From Flavobacteriales bacterium (GTDB lineage Bacteria; Bacteroidota; Bacteroidia; Flavobacteriales_F; PHOS-HE28): a stretch of 64,000 bases of DNA. The translations under genes were made by a program, and so were the position numbers. Positions 27,277-35,678 of the stretch are shown piece after piece. The stretch's first letter is position 1. Each line of letters begins with the position of its first letter. The stretch lies in contig JADJWA010000001.1 of assembly GCA_016716605.1 (NCBI GenBank), positions 2,587,001 to 2,651,000 of the forward strand, in the 5' to 3' direction. Under the pieces are notes generated by a model. It was not told the origin of the DNA, did no database searches, and saw only the letters and a list, made by a program, of their open reading frames with translations.

Positions 27277-28560
27277 ATGCAGGAGAACACGCCCTTGGCC
27301 GAGCGCATGCGCCCGCGCACCCTCGATGAGGTGGTGGGCCAGTCGCACCTGATCGGGCGGGATGGCGTGCTGCGCAAGGCATTGGCGGGCGGCATGCTGC
27401 CGAGCATGATCCTGTGGGGTCCGCCAGGCGTGGGCAAGACAACGCTCGCCCGGTTGATCGCCCAAGGGCTGAAGCGGCCCTTCCACACGCTGAGCGCGAT
27501 CAACAGCGGCGTGAAGGATGTGCGCGAGGTGATCGAGCAGGCCGGCGGTGCGGGCCTCTTCGCGCGCAGCGCCGTGCTCTTCATCGACGAGATCCACCGC
27601 TTCAGCAAGGCGCAGCAGGACAGCCTGCTCGGCGCCGTGGAGAAAGGCACCATCACCTTGATCGGCGCCACCACCGAGAACCCGAGCTTCGAGGTGATCG
27701 GCGCGCTGCTCTCGCGCTGCCAGGTGTACGTGCTGGAGCCGTTGGCCGAAGAGCAGCTCATGGAACTCTTGCAGCGCGCCATGGCAACCGATGCGGAACT
27801 GAAAGCGCGCAGCATCGAGCTCCGCGAGACAGCGGCGCTGATGCGCGCCAGCGGCGGCGACGCACGGCGGCTGCTCAACACCTTCGAGCTCTGCGTGAAG
27901 GCCGCCGGTGATCCGGCCGTGATCACGGATGCGCTGGTGGCCGAGGTGGCACGCACCTCCGCCCGCTACGACAAGCAAGGTGAGCAGCACTACGACATCG
28001 TGAGCGCCTTCATCAAGAGCATGCGCGGCAGCGATCCCAACGCGGCGGTGTACTGGCTAGCGCGCATGGTCGAGGGCGGCGAGGACCCGCTCTTCATCGC
28101 GCGCCGCATGGTGATCCTGGCCAGCGAGGACATCGGCAATGCCAATCCCAACGCGCTGCTCATGGCCACCACCGCCATGCAGGCTGTGCAGATGATCGGC
28201 TGGCCGGAGGGCCGCATCATCCTGAGCCAATGCGCGGTGTACCTGGCCTGCTCGCCGAAGAGCAATGCGAGCTACATGGCCATCGGTGCGGCACAGTCCG
28301 AGGTGCGTCGCAGCGGCGACCTGCCTGTGCCCTTGCACCTTCGCAATGCACCAACCAAGCTGATGAAGGACCTCGGCTACGGCTCGGACTACCAATACAG
28401 CCACGACGGAGCCGGCAACTTCGTGAATCAGGAATTCCTGCCCGAAGCGATCAGCGGGAAGTCATTCTATGCACCGGGGGACAATCCGAAGGAGCAGGAA
28501 TACGCGCGCATGCTGGAACGGCTGTGGAAAGGCAAGTACTTGGGGAAATCTGAAACATGA
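27277..28560 (+). CDS. rarA: Replication-associated recombination protein A (AAA+ ATPase)
   Basis: 427 residues from the ATG at 27277 (MQENTPLAERMRPRTLDEVVGQSHL). Walker A GPPGVGKTT, Walker B LFIDEIHRFSKAQQD, LIGATTENPSFEVIGALLSRC and the C-terminal MgsA domain (DPNAAVYWLARMVEGGEDPLFIARRM, ASEDIGNANPNAL) are all present. RarA/MgsA acts on stalled forks and single-strand DNA. The upstream in-frame extension lies in the E1 repeat region and is rejected. The last codons (SET, stop) are part of element E2. Confidence 0.95.
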   Translation: MQENTPLAERMRPRTLDEVVGQSHLIGRDGVLRKALAGGMLPSMILWGPPGVGKTTLARLIAQGLKRPFHTLSAINSGVKDVREVIEQAGGAGLFARSAVLFIDEIHRFSKAQQDSLLGAVEKGTITLIGATTENPSFEVIGALLSRCQVYVLEPLAEEQLMELLQRAMATDAELKARSIELRETAALMRASGGDARRLLNTFELCVKAAGDPAVITDALVAEVARTSARYDKQGEQHYDIVSAFIKSMRGSDPNAAVYWLARMVEGGEDPLFIARRMVILASEDIGNANPNALLMATTAMQAVQMIGWPEGRIILSQCAVYLACSPKSNASYMAIGAAQSEVRRSGDLPVPLHLRNAPTKLMKDLGYGSDYQYSHDGAGNFVNQEFLPEAISGKSFYAPGDNPKEQEYARMLERLWKGKYLGKSET

Positions 28561-28640
28561 AAGCTGAAACTTGAAACCTGAAAGTTGAATCGCCGGTTGG
28601 CCCGAGGCTTTGTTCCAGCTTTCGACTTTCAGCCTTTGCA
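28551..28640. repeat. Word-palindrome element E2 between convergent genes
   Basis: Left side iterates TGAAA-type words (TGAAACATGAAAGC, TGAAACTTGAAACC, TGAAAGTTG); right side carries their reverse complements (GTTCCAGCTTTCGACTTTCA). A GC-rich loop lies between. It begins inside the rarA stop codon and lies between convergent genes, so it may serve as a bidirectional terminator. Confidence 0.7.
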
Positions 28641-28655
28641 TTTGCTTGAGCTGGC

Positions 28656-29105
28656 TCACCCTGCCCGCTCCTGCTCTATGAAGCGCTGGTGCATGTCGTA
28701 GATGATGCCGAGGCTCACCATCAATCCGCCAATGGCCTGTTCGAGCATCTGCCAGATGATGTCCACCACCACGTGCGCCATGCCATGCTTCGCGAAGCTC
28801 ATACCCAGCACAAAGATCACGAGGTATACGAAGAATCCGATGACGGCCGAGAGCAGCATGGCCATCAAAGGGAAGGCCTTCTTCAAGGAAATCCATTCGT
28901 ACTGGACAGCCTTATGCGTGGCCATCGTCAGACCGAATCCGAGCACCAGATAGACCACGGCCGCGAGCGTGAAGTAGAGCCACTTCGGTATCGAGAGATC
29001 GTCCATATCGCTCAAGACTACTCCATGCCACAGGTACGACAGCCCGTACATGACCACCGCAGCGAGCAACGTGGGCAACAGGATGAAGCGTTGGAGCGGA
29101 TTCAT
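28656..29105 (-). CDS. Small polytopic membrane protein, unknown
   Basis: 149 residues with four hydrophobic segments (FILLPTLLAAVVMYGLSYLW, WLYFTLAAVVYLVLGFGLTMA, FPLMAMLLSAVIGFFVYLVIFVLGMSF, and a weaker AIGGLMVSLGIIYD). A conserved-looking HG..L and KHGMAHVVVD are visible. I do not recognise the family with confidence; it resembles DUF1761-type membrane proteins only in size and layout. It is monocistronic, converging on rarA and divergent from the lipoprotein gene at 29183. Confidence 0.75.
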   Translation of the reverse strand: MNPLQRFILLPTLLAAVVMYGLSYLWHGVVLSDMDDLSIPKWLYFTLAAVVYLVLGFGLTMATHKAVQYEWISLKKAFPLMAMLLSAVIGFFVYLVIFVLGMSFAKHGMAHVVVDIIWQMLEQAIGGLMVSLGIIYDMHQRFIEQERAG

Positions 29106-29182
29106 GCGTCTAGGCCACAGGCAATGTTACGGAAGCGCTCCGCCACGGGGTTGACGGATGCTAGTCCTACCTTGCCACACGC

Positions 29183-30796
29183 ATGGAGAACGAGCGCAGG
29201 ACCGGGACGGTTGCCTTGTTGCTGGGGGCAGTTTTCCTCACCGCCGTACCGGGCTGCCGCAAGGTGAGTGAGGAGCCCACGTGGGATATCGACCTCCTGG
29301 CCCCGCTGGTGCGCACCACCTTCACCCTGCGCGACTTGCTGCCCGATTCACTCCTGGTCACCGACCCCGATGGATCGGTGACGCTCGTGTACAGCGGCGA
29401 GCTCTTCGACCTGAACCTGGATACGGTGCTCACGGCCCCTGATACCACCTTCTTCTACCGGTATGCGCTTCCGTTCCCTGGACCGCTCGATTTCCCGGCT
29501 GGCGTGAATTTCTTCAACCAGGCTGATGTGCAGGAATTCGACCTGGAGGACCTTGCGCTGCGTGAGCTGATCCTGCGTGAAGGAACCCTCGAGCTGAAGA
29601 TGACCAACATGGTGCAGAGCAGGATCCTGGGCTCGATCCAGATCCCGGCGGCGCAGTTCGCCAACGGCAGCAACACGCTTAACACCGAAGCGGATGCCGG
29701 TACGCCCGCGCAACCCACCATCTCCTATGCCACGCGCGAGCTGGCAGGCGCCCGATTCGACCTGCGTGGGCCGCAGCTGAATGCCGTGAACACCCTGGAG
29801 ACCATAGTCGGCGCGCAGCTCGATCCCAATGGGCAGGGCGCCACCGTTACCGATCAGGACAGCCTGATCCTTGAGGCGCGCTACTTCGGCCTCGTGCCGG
29901 AATTCGCGCGCGGTTTCTTCGGGCAGCGCGAAGTGAGCACCGGCCCTACGGAGGAGGACCTCGGCCTCTTCGATGCCCTTGTCGGGGGCACGCTAGACCT
30001 TGAGGCGGCCACGCTCAAGCTGAAGGTCGAGAACGGATTCGGGGTGGACCTGCAGCTGCGCATGCGGGAGCTCACAGCGATCAACACGCGAACGGGCACT
30101 GAGGTCCCGCTCGCGCATGCGCTCTTCAACGGCCCGCTGAACCTCACGCGGGCGCTCGATTCGGGCACGGGCCCGCAGCCCACCTTCGTGGAGCGCACGT
30201 TCAACGTGGGCAACAGCAACCTCACGGAGTTCATTGAGACGCTCCCTGATCGCGCGCGCTACGAGCTTGACCTCTCGCTGAACCCGCTCGGCGACATCAG
30301 CAACGGCCACGATTTCCTCTATCACAGCAGCAAGCTCAGGGCGAGCATCGACCTGGAAGTGCCGCTGCGGCTCATCGCGAACGAGCTCACCTTGCAGAGC
30401 ATCAGCCTGCCCGATCTGCCTGGCACGGCCGAAGGGCATGCCCTGCGCAGCGGAACCTTGCGGCTCTTCGCCACCAACGGCTTCCCAATGAGTGCGCGGA
30501 TCGTGCTCGACCTCATCGACGGTGAGGGCGAAGTGATCGGCAGCATACCGGTGGATGGCATCGCTGATCCGGGCATCCTTGGCTCGGAGGGCCTCGTGGT
30601 GCAACGAACCCATAGCCTGCTCACGGCGGAATTGGATGAAGCGCTGGTGGACCTGCTCTACACCGGTGCCCGTCTGCGCACGCGCGTGGCCTTTACCACC
30701 GCCGACCAGAGCCAGCACTTAAGGCTGCTTGATACCTACGCGCTCGACCTTCAGGTTACGCTGGCGGCCAATTACCTGGTGAATGGGGATGAATAG
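29183..30796 (+). CDS. Lipoprotein, hypothetical
   Basis: 537 residues. The N-terminal signal GTVALLLGAVFLTAVPGC ends with a lipobox Cys, so it is a lipoprotein. The mature sequence is long, acidic and beta-rich (WDIDLLAPLVRTTFTLRDLLPDSLLVTDPDG..., RYELDLSLNPLGDISNG...). No domain is recognised. The following gene, an outer-membrane-barrel-type protein, overlaps it by 14 bp, so the two are translationally coupled and probably act together at the outer membrane. Confidence 0.82.
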   Translation: MENERRTGTVALLLGAVFLTAVPGCRKVSEEPTWDIDLLAPLVRTTFTLRDLLPDSLLVTDPDGSVTLVYSGELFDLNLDTVLTAPDTTFFYRYALPFPGPLDFPAGVNFFNQADVQEFDLEDLALRELILREGTLELKMTNMVQSRILGSIQIPAAQFANGSNTLNTEADAGTPAQPTISYATRELAGARFDLRGPQLNAVNTLETIVGAQLDPNGQGATVTDQDSLILEARYFGLVPEFARGFFGQREVSTGPTEEDLGLFDALVGGTLDLEAATLKLKVENGFGVDLQLRMRELTAINTRTGTEVPLAHALFNGPLNLTRALDSGTGPQPTFVERTFNVGNSNLTEFIETLPDRARYELDLSLNPLGDISNGHDFLYHSSKLRASIDLEVPLRLIANELTLQSISLPDLPGTAEGHALRSGTLRLFATNGFPMSARIVLDLIDGEGEVIGSIPVDGIADPGILGSEGLVVQRTHSLLTAELDEALVDLLYTGARLRTRVAFTTADQSQHLRLLDTYALDLQVTLAANYLVNGDE

Positions 30797-32042
30797 GAGC
30801 GGAGCGCTCGTTGTGCTGTCATTCTGGGCCATGGGTGCTTCCGCCCAGCACGCTTTGCCCCGTGACCCATCGGCGACGGTGCCACCCGATCGGCTCCATA
30901 CCATGATTTCCGGGCATGAGCGCGCCCTGATCCTCGAGGGTGCCTTCGACTTCAACGCGAACAGCCTCCTGAATGAATTGCCGGTGGCCTTGTTTCGCGG
31001 CGCCTACCTGGACCGCGAGCTCCGCGGACGCTCGCGTGATGCCCTGCGCGTGCGGAACAGCGCTGGCTACCTCATCGATGCGCGCATCACCTACGCAGGC
31101 CCGGTGCAGGAGCGCTGGCGGCCGGAGGTGAGCGTGGCGCACCATGAGCACATGGGCGTGCGCTTCCCCGCCGACCTGTTCAACATCACCTTCTTCGGGA
31201 ATGCCGGCTATGAGGAGCGAAGGGCGGATCTCGGGCCTGCCCGCTTCACCCGGATGCGCTATCAGACCATCGGCGTGGGCGTTCGGCATGCGCGGCAATC
31301 ACATTACGCCCGCATCGACCTGGTGATGGGCGAGAGCCACGCCGCCGCCGACATCCGTTGGGCGGATCTGTACACCGGCCCCGATGGCCGTGTGCTGCGC
31401 GCCAACGTCAACGGCCGTTACCAGCGCAGCGATAGCATCGAGGCCGCACCCGGATCGCTGCAGGGCCTTGGCCTCGCCCTGTCCGGTCGCTGGCAGCTCC
31501 CGCTCTTGCGCCCGCATCGCGGCCTGCTCATCGAGCTCGAGGCACAGGACCTCGGCTTCTGCTCATGGGACCGCACCGGACAACGCTTGGAGCGCGATAC
31601 CGCACTGGTGTTCGAGGGCATCACCGTGGAGAACATCCTTGAGCTCGATCAAGCGGTGCTCGGAGAGGACCAGGTGCTCGATACGCTAGGGATCCGATTC
31701 AGGACCTCGGCCTATTCGACCTGGCTTCCTTTCCGCCTCAGCGCGCGGATGCGGGGCAGGCTCAGCGAGCGGTGGAAGGGTTCGATCACCGTGGATCAGC
31801 GGAACCTGCCTGGCTATGTGCCGGCGGTGGCCTTCGCTGCGGAGAGCATGCTGGGTGCGCGTTCCGAAGCGGGCCTCACGCTGAGCATGGGCGGATTCGG
31901 CGGATTGCGGCTCGGTGCCAGCGCAACGCATGTGATCAAGGACCGCTGGCTGATCACCATGGCCACGCCGCATCTGCCAGCCTTCTTCACGCAGCGCACG
32001 CGCGGCGCAGGGGTGATTCTTCACTTGGCCCATGCTCTCTGA
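30783..32042 (+). CDS. DUF5723-like outer-membrane beta-barrel protein
   Basis: 419 residues with a signal peptide (GALVVLSFWAMGASAQ). The mature part contains alternating amphipathic strands, FDFNANSLLNELPVALFRGAYLDRELR near the N-terminus and a C-terminal ITMATPHLPAFFTQRTRGAGVILHL, matching the DUF5723 / PorV-like layout of Bacteroidota. It overlaps the lipoprotein gene upstream and shares the A of its stop with the start of the next gene (TGATG). Likely an outer-membrane barrel partner of that lipoprotein. Confidence 0.75.
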   Translation: MGMNRSGALVVLSFWAMGASAQHALPRDPSATVPPDRLHTMISGHERALILEGAFDFNANSLLNELPVALFRGAYLDRELRGRSRDALRVRNSAGYLIDARITYAGPVQERWRPEVSVAHHEHMGVRFPADLFNITFFGNAGYEERRADLGPARFTRMRYQTIGVGVRHARQSHYARIDLVMGESHAAADIRWADLYTGPDGRVLRANVNGRYQRSDSIEAAPGSLQGLGLALSGRWQLPLLRPHRGLLIELEAQDLGFCSWDRTGQRLERDTALVFEGITVENILELDQAVLGEDQVLDTLGIRFRTSAYSTWLPFRLSARMRGRLSERWKGSITVDQRNLPGYVPAVAFAAESMLGARSEAGLTLSMGGFGGLRLGASATHVIKDRWLITMATPHLPAFFTQRTRGAGVILHLAHAL

Positions 32043-32737
32043 TGGCCGATCATCGACCTGAACGCGGATTGAAAGGCTGGATGATCGCCGGGATCATCGG
32101 AGGCGGCCTCGCGGCACTGGCTGTTTGCTCCTTCGCCTACGCGCGCATCACTGGTCATCTGCAGTTCTATGTCGTTCCAACCGCTGGCTGCGAGCCCGGC
32201 ATTCCTCGCGGGGCGCATGTCCTTGCTTCGGACTGGATCGCACCGAAGCGCTTCGATATCATCTGCTTCATGCACGACGTCGGCGGGCGCAAGGAAGTCT
32301 GGTTGCAGCGCTTGTGCGGCCTCCCAGGAGACACCATCATGGTCCGTGCAGGACGTCTGTCAGTGAATAGCGAAGAGGCCGATGCCGCTTTCAGCCTGAA
32401 GCACCGGTACCGCGCGCATTCTTCGATGTTGAATCGGCTCGTGCAGCAAGGCGACATGCATCCCGACGATCACTTTCCCATCGGTTCGGACAGCATCGCT
32501 GTATTCATGATCGATGCTGCTGCGGAGCGCATGGGCCTCCTGCGCTTGCAGGGCTTCATTCCCGATTCCGTTTTCCACGCGCCCGGTTGGCAGGAAGATG
32601 AGATACCCGAGACGGTCGTTCCAGACGGGCATTGGTTCATGCTCGGCGACAACCGAAACGCAAGCGTTGATTCTCGCTACATCGGTTTTATCGCGCAATC
32701 CGACTTCATGGGCACAGTCTTTCATGTGATCAGGTAG
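32042..32737 (+). CDS. Signal-peptidase-I-like protein lacking catalytic residues
   Basis: 231 residues with one N-terminal membrane helix (GWMIAGIIGGGLAALAVCSF). The S26 framework is present: FYVVPTAGCEPGIPRGAHVL, WLQRLCGLPGDTIMV and the C-terminal box LGDNRNASVDSRYIGFIAQSDFMG. Where active enzymes have Ser-Met (SM.P) this one reads GC, and where they have the base Lys (KR) it reads QR. Both active-site residues therefore seem absent, suggesting a pseudo-peptidase or a divergent activity. It starts on the shared TGATG of the DUF5723-like gene. An SMR transporter follows. Confidence 0.8.
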   Translation: MADHRPERGLKGWMIAGIIGGGLAALAVCSFAYARITGHLQFYVVPTAGCEPGIPRGAHVLASDWIAPKRFDIICFMHDVGGRKEVWLQRLCGLPGDTIMVRAGRLSVNSEEADAAFSLKHRYRAHSSMLNRLVQQGDMHPDDHFPIGSDSIAVFMIDAAAERMGLLRLQGFIPDSVFHAPGWQEDEIPETVVPDGHWFMLGDNRNASVDSRYIGFIAQSDFMGTVFHVIR

Positions 32738-32741
32738 CAGC

Positions 32742-33068
32742 ATGCCCTGGCTCCTGCTCATCATCGCTGGCCTCTTCGAAGTGGGTTTCGCCTCGTGCTT
32801 GGGTCAGGCCAAGCTCGCAGAAGGTCCCACACGCGTGGCATGGCTCGTCGGTTTCATCATTTGCCTCACGGTGAGCATGCTGCTGCTCTACAAGGCATCT
32901 CAATCCCTTCCCATCGGCACGGCGTACGCGGTGTGGACCGGCATCGGTGCGGCGGGCACGGCCATCGTGGGCATGGTGCTCTTCAGGGAGCCTGCGGATT
33001 TCTGGCGGCTCTTCTTCCTCTTCACGCTCATCGCCTCCATCGTCGGCTTGAAGGCGGTGACCCGGTGA
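32742..33068 (+). CDS. SMR family transporter, Gdx/SugE-like
   Basis: 108 residues with four membrane helices, normal for the family. The essential glutamate is E13 in LLIIAGLFEVGFAS, and SLPIGTAYAVWTGIGAAGTAI is the helix-3 signature of Gdx (formerly SugE), which exports guanidinium in exchange for protons. The single gene follows the peptidase-like gene by 4 bp. A homodimer with dual topology is expected if it follows well-studied members. No guanidine riboswitch is visible upstream. Confidence 0.88.
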   Translation: MPWLLLIIAGLFEVGFASCLGQAKLAEGPTRVAWLVGFIICLTVSMLLLYKASQSLPIGTAYAVWTGIGAAGTAIVGMVLFREPADFWRLFFLFTLIASIVGLKAVTR

Positions 33069-33464
33069 GGAACCGAATTCTGCACTCCATGCATGCCAAC
33101 GATTGCGATTACCCCAGCTTCGCCTATAGCCGTTCGTGAACAGGAACGTTCCGATCTCCGAATACTGACCCGCACCTGTCATGGACCACATGCACGTCCA
33201 TTGATCGGCACGGGCACCGCCAATTTGTGCTTTGCATGGAAGGCATCATTGCGCGCACTTGATCCATCGGAAGAACAATCGCTCGCTTCGATGCCAAACA
33301 CCGCCAAAACCGGTGGCCTCGGGTCCTCTGGCGAGGTATCGATATCCTAGGAATTAAACGGCGTAGGCTGGTTCGATCTCAGGTTCGTTCATCGAGCCAT
33401 CGTCTTGCTCCCGCATCTGCGGGCGGAGCATGTTCCGCCCATACCGGGCACACAATGCCTGCGC
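33069..33464. other. Intergenic stretch with no supported gene
   Basis: About 400 bp between the SMR gene and ffh. A plus-strand open frame at 33093-33350 has no recognisable features and unlikely composition. Near the ffh end there are two overlapping hairpins (33411-33440). I see no SRP RNA here. Confidence 0.6.
33411..33440 (-). terminator. Overlapping hairpins downstream of ffh
   Basis: CCGCATCTGCGG lies next to GGGCGGA...TCCGCCC (33421-33427 with 33434-33440). They sit 25 bp downstream of the ffh stop on the minus strand and can form alternative stems. No T-run follows, so termination is only inferred. Confidence 0.45.
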
Positions 33465-34805
33465 CTACCTGCGCATGCCTTGTGCGGCCTGCATCTGCCG
33501 CATCATGTTCTGCATCTTGGTCTTGTCGCCCATCATCTTCATCATCTTCCGCATCTCCTCGAACTGCTTCATCAGCTTGTTCACTTCCTCGATGCCGCGG
33601 CCGCTGCCCATGGCCAATCGGGCCCGTCGGCTGCCGTTGATCACCGATGGGTTCTTCCGCTCCTCCGGCGTCATGCTCTTGATGATCGCCTCGATGCCCT
33701 TGAAGGCGTCGTCGGGGATGTCGATGTTCTTCATCGCCTTGCCCACGCCGGGGATCATGCCCATGAGGTCCTTCATGTTCCCCATCTTCTTGATCTGGCC
33801 GATCTGCTCTAAAAAATCGTCGAAGCCGAACTGGTCCTTCGCGATCTTCTTGTTCAGCTCGCGTGCGGCCTTCTCATCGAACTGCTCCTGTGCCTTCTCC
33901 ACCAGCGAGACCACGTCGCCCATGCCCAGGATGCGGCCTGCCATGCGCTCCGGGTGGAACTCGTCCAGCGCATCCATCTTCTCGCCGGTGCCGATGAACT
34001 TGATCGGCTTGTCCACCACGCTGCGGATCGAAAGGGCAGCACCGCCGCGCGCATCGCCATCGAGCTTGGTCAGCACCACGCCGTCGATGTTCAGGCGCTC
34101 GTTGAAGGCCTTGGCCGTGTTCACCGCATCCTGACCGGTCATGGCGTCCACCACGAAGAGCGTCTCCTGCGGGTTGATCGCCTTCTTGATCGCGGCGATC
34201 TCGTCCATCATCTTCTCATCGATCGCCAGGCGGCCGGCGGTGTCGATGATCACGGCCGTGAAGCCATGCTGCTTGGCATGCGCGATCGCGTTCTTCGCGA
34301 TGCTCACGGGGTCCTTATTCTCGCGCTCGCTGTAGACCTCGATCTCCAACTGCTTGCCCAGCGTCTCCAGCTGGTCGATGGCCGCAGGGCGGTACACGTC
34401 GGCAGCGGTGAGCAATACGCGCTTGCCCTTTTTGCGGATGTAGTTGGCCAGCTTGCCGCTGAAGGTGGTCTTACCTGAACCCTGCAGGCCGCTCATCAGC
34501 ACCACCGTGGGGTTGCCGCCCAGGTTGATGCCCGCGCTCTGCCCGCCCATCAGCTCGGCCAGCTCGTCGTGGGTGATCTTGGTGAGCAACTGGCCGGGGC
34601 TCACCGTGGTGAGCACGTTCTGGCCCAGCGCCTTGGCTTTCACGCGATCGGTGAAATCCTTCGCCGTCTTGAAGTTCACGTCGGCATCCAGCAGCGCGCG
34701 GCGGATCTCCTTGGTGGTCTCCGCCACATTGATCTCCGTGATCTGCCCCTGGCCCTTGAGGACCTTGAAGGCCCGCTCCAGCTTGTCACTTAAGTTCTCG
34801 AACAT
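33465..34805 (-). CDS. ffh: Signal recognition particle protein
   Basis: 446 residues from the ATG at 34805 (MFENLSDKLERAFKVL). The NG domain has G1 SGLQGSGKTTFSGKLA, DVYRPAAIDQL, G3 IDTAGRLAIDE, TKLDGDARGG and IKFIGTGEKMDALDEFHPERMAGRILGMGD. The Met-rich M domain ends with KMMKMMGDKTKMQNMMRQMQA. It binds signal sequences and SRP RNA for co-translational targeting. Upstream in-frame codons fall in repeat element E3 and are rejected. Confidence 0.97.
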   Translation of the reverse strand: MFENLSDKLERAFKVLKGQGQITEINVAETTKEIRRALLDADVNFKTAKDFTDRVKAKALGQNVLTTVSPGQLLTKITHDELAELMGGQSAGINLGGNPTVVLMSGLQGSGKTTFSGKLANYIRKKGKRVLLTAADVYRPAAIDQLETLGKQLEIEVYSERENKDPVSIAKNAIAHAKQHGFTAVIIDTAGRLAIDEKMMDEIAAIKKAINPQETLFVVDAMTGQDAVNTAKAFNERLNIDGVVLTKLDGDARGGAALSIRSVVDKPIKFIGTGEKMDALDEFHPERMAGRILGMGDVVSLVEKAQEQFDEKAARELNKKIAKDQFGFDDFLEQIGQIKKMGNMKDLMGMIPGVGKAMKNIDIPDDAFKGIEAIIKSMTPEERKNPSVINGSRRARLAMGSGRGIEEVNKLMKQFEEMRKMMKMMGDKTKMQNMMRQMQAAQGMRR

Positions 34806-34837
34806 GATATAGAAAGTGGAGCGCGAAGGTAGAGGGA

Positions 34838-34947
34838 GGGAATGAGCAATGAGCAAGGCGCAATGAGCAAGGCGCAAGTGCTGACGAGCGACCCTCGCCT
34901 ACTTGCTCATTCAGAATTGCTCATTACTCATTGCTCATTTCAGGCCT
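34838..34947. repeat. Word-palindrome element E3 between ffh and the four-helix-bundle gene
   Basis: Left arm iterates AATGAGCA / AGGCGCAATGAGCAAG words three times; right arm gives the inverses (TTGCTCATTCAG, ATTGCTCATTACTCA, TTGCTCATTTC). The right end contains the stop codon of the four-helix-bundle gene. Elements E4 and E5 use the same word. Confidence 0.8.
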
Positions 34948-35320
34948 TGCTCGCTTGGGTGGCAGTTCCAACGCTTTTGATGAAGATCCGGACCAGTTCC
35001 TGGCACTCGCCCTTCACCCTTGCTATCACCGCTCCATCCTTGTGCATTCCCTTGCGCTCCATGATGCGAATGCAGATGTGCGACTCACGCAGTTCTTTGA
35101 GCACGATCTTGATCTTGTGGATGAAGTCCTTCTTCGACTCCGCTGCTTGCGCCTCGCCGTAGTTCAAGGCTGGCGACGTGCCCGAACGGAGCAATTGACC
35201 GCCAAGGTGATTGGCCGCCTTCGTTGAGGGCAGACCTTCCTCAAGGTCAATGATCATGACGGCGAAGTCTATGAGGCGCTCTTCGAGATCGTACTTGCGG
35301 GGTGCGGCTGGGGTCGGCAT
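34940..35320 (-). CDS. Four-helix-bundle protein (23S rRNA IVS / S23 family)
   Basis: 126 residues. YDLEERLIDFAVMIIDLEEGLPSTKAANHLGGQLLRSGTSPALNYGEAQAAESKKDFIHKI and the helix IVLKELRESHICIRIM match the S23 / TIGR02436 four-helix-bundle family. Members occur inside 23S rRNA intervening sequences, as the Avd accessory of diversity-generating retroelements, and as free-standing genes in Bacteroidota. No reverse transcriptase is nearby. The gene is bracketed by iterated-word palindromes E3 (over its stop) and E4 (21 bp upstream of its start). Confidence 0.9.
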   Translation of the reverse strand: MPTPAAPRKYDLEERLIDFAVMIIDLEEGLPSTKAANHLGGQLLRSGTSPALNYGEAQAAESKKDFIHKIKIVLKELRESHICIRIMERKGMHKDGAVIARVKGECQELVRIFIKSVGTATQASKA

Positions 35321-35340
35321 GGTTGATGGGGCTGTGTTCT

Positions 35341-35434
35341 AGGCCTAAGGAAAGGCTCAATGCTGAATGTGCAATGAGCAAGTGGCAAGGAATACGGATC
35401 CAACATGCTCATTGCGCCTCTCTCATTTTAGGCC
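35341..35434. repeat. Word-palindrome element E4
   Basis: GCAATGAGCAAG on the left, GCTCATTGCGCC and CTCTCATTTTAGGCC on the right, with a GGATCC centre (35397-35402). The final TAGGCCTTG resembles the sequence at the stop of the four-helix gene (CAGGCCTTG), as though a second, lost copy of that gene had ended here. Confidence 0.75.
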
Positions 35435-35446
35435 TTGATTGATGAA

Positions 35447-35554
35447 AGGCGAATGAGCAATAAGAAAAGAGCAATAAGCAAGTCGCAAGGAAATGCGGAT
35501 CCCATTTGCTCATTCGGACTTGCGCCTTGCTCATTGCTCATTCTCCACACCCGC
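35447..35554. repeat. Word-palindrome element E5
   Basis: Same word as E3/E4: GCGAATGAGCAATAAG and AGAGCAATAAGCAAG at left, TTTGCTCATTCGG, CCTTGCTCATTGCTCATT at right, centre GCGGATCCC. Its centre and inner arms align with E4 (CAAGGAA..CGGATCC), so E4 and E5 look like related copies. It ends just before the ORF6N-like fragment. Confidence 0.75.
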
Positions 35555-35557
35555 GAA

Positions 35558-35678
35558 ATGCTCCTCACCCACAAGGACCTGCTCTTGGAACTGGAGAAGC
35601 TGCGCAACACCTCCAAAGAGCATGGCGGCAAGATCCAAGTGATCTTCCGCTACCTGAAGCAGATGGAAAAGCGCGAGA
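35558..35678 (+). pseudogene. C-terminal fragment of an ORF6N-type (phage regulatory) protein
   Basis: The frame encodes MLLTHKDLLLELEKLRNT and then HGGKIQVIFRYLKQMEKRE, the helical tail that follows the ORF6N (Bro/KilA-N-like) domain in Bacteroidota proteins. The ORF6N domain itself is missing; element E5 occupies its place. The sequence runs directly into the aminotransferase fragment at about 35672-35680. Confidence 0.6.

Noticed and set aside
33093..33350. 85-codon plus-strand open frame
   Set aside because: No recognisable feature, start context or neighbour coupling.
33069..33464. SRP RNA next to ffh
   Set aside because: The conserved GGAA-containing SRP RNA core is not found.
34806..34877. 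N-terminal extension of Ffh
   Set aside because: The extra codons come from repeat element E3; Ffh proteins start at MFENLSDKL.
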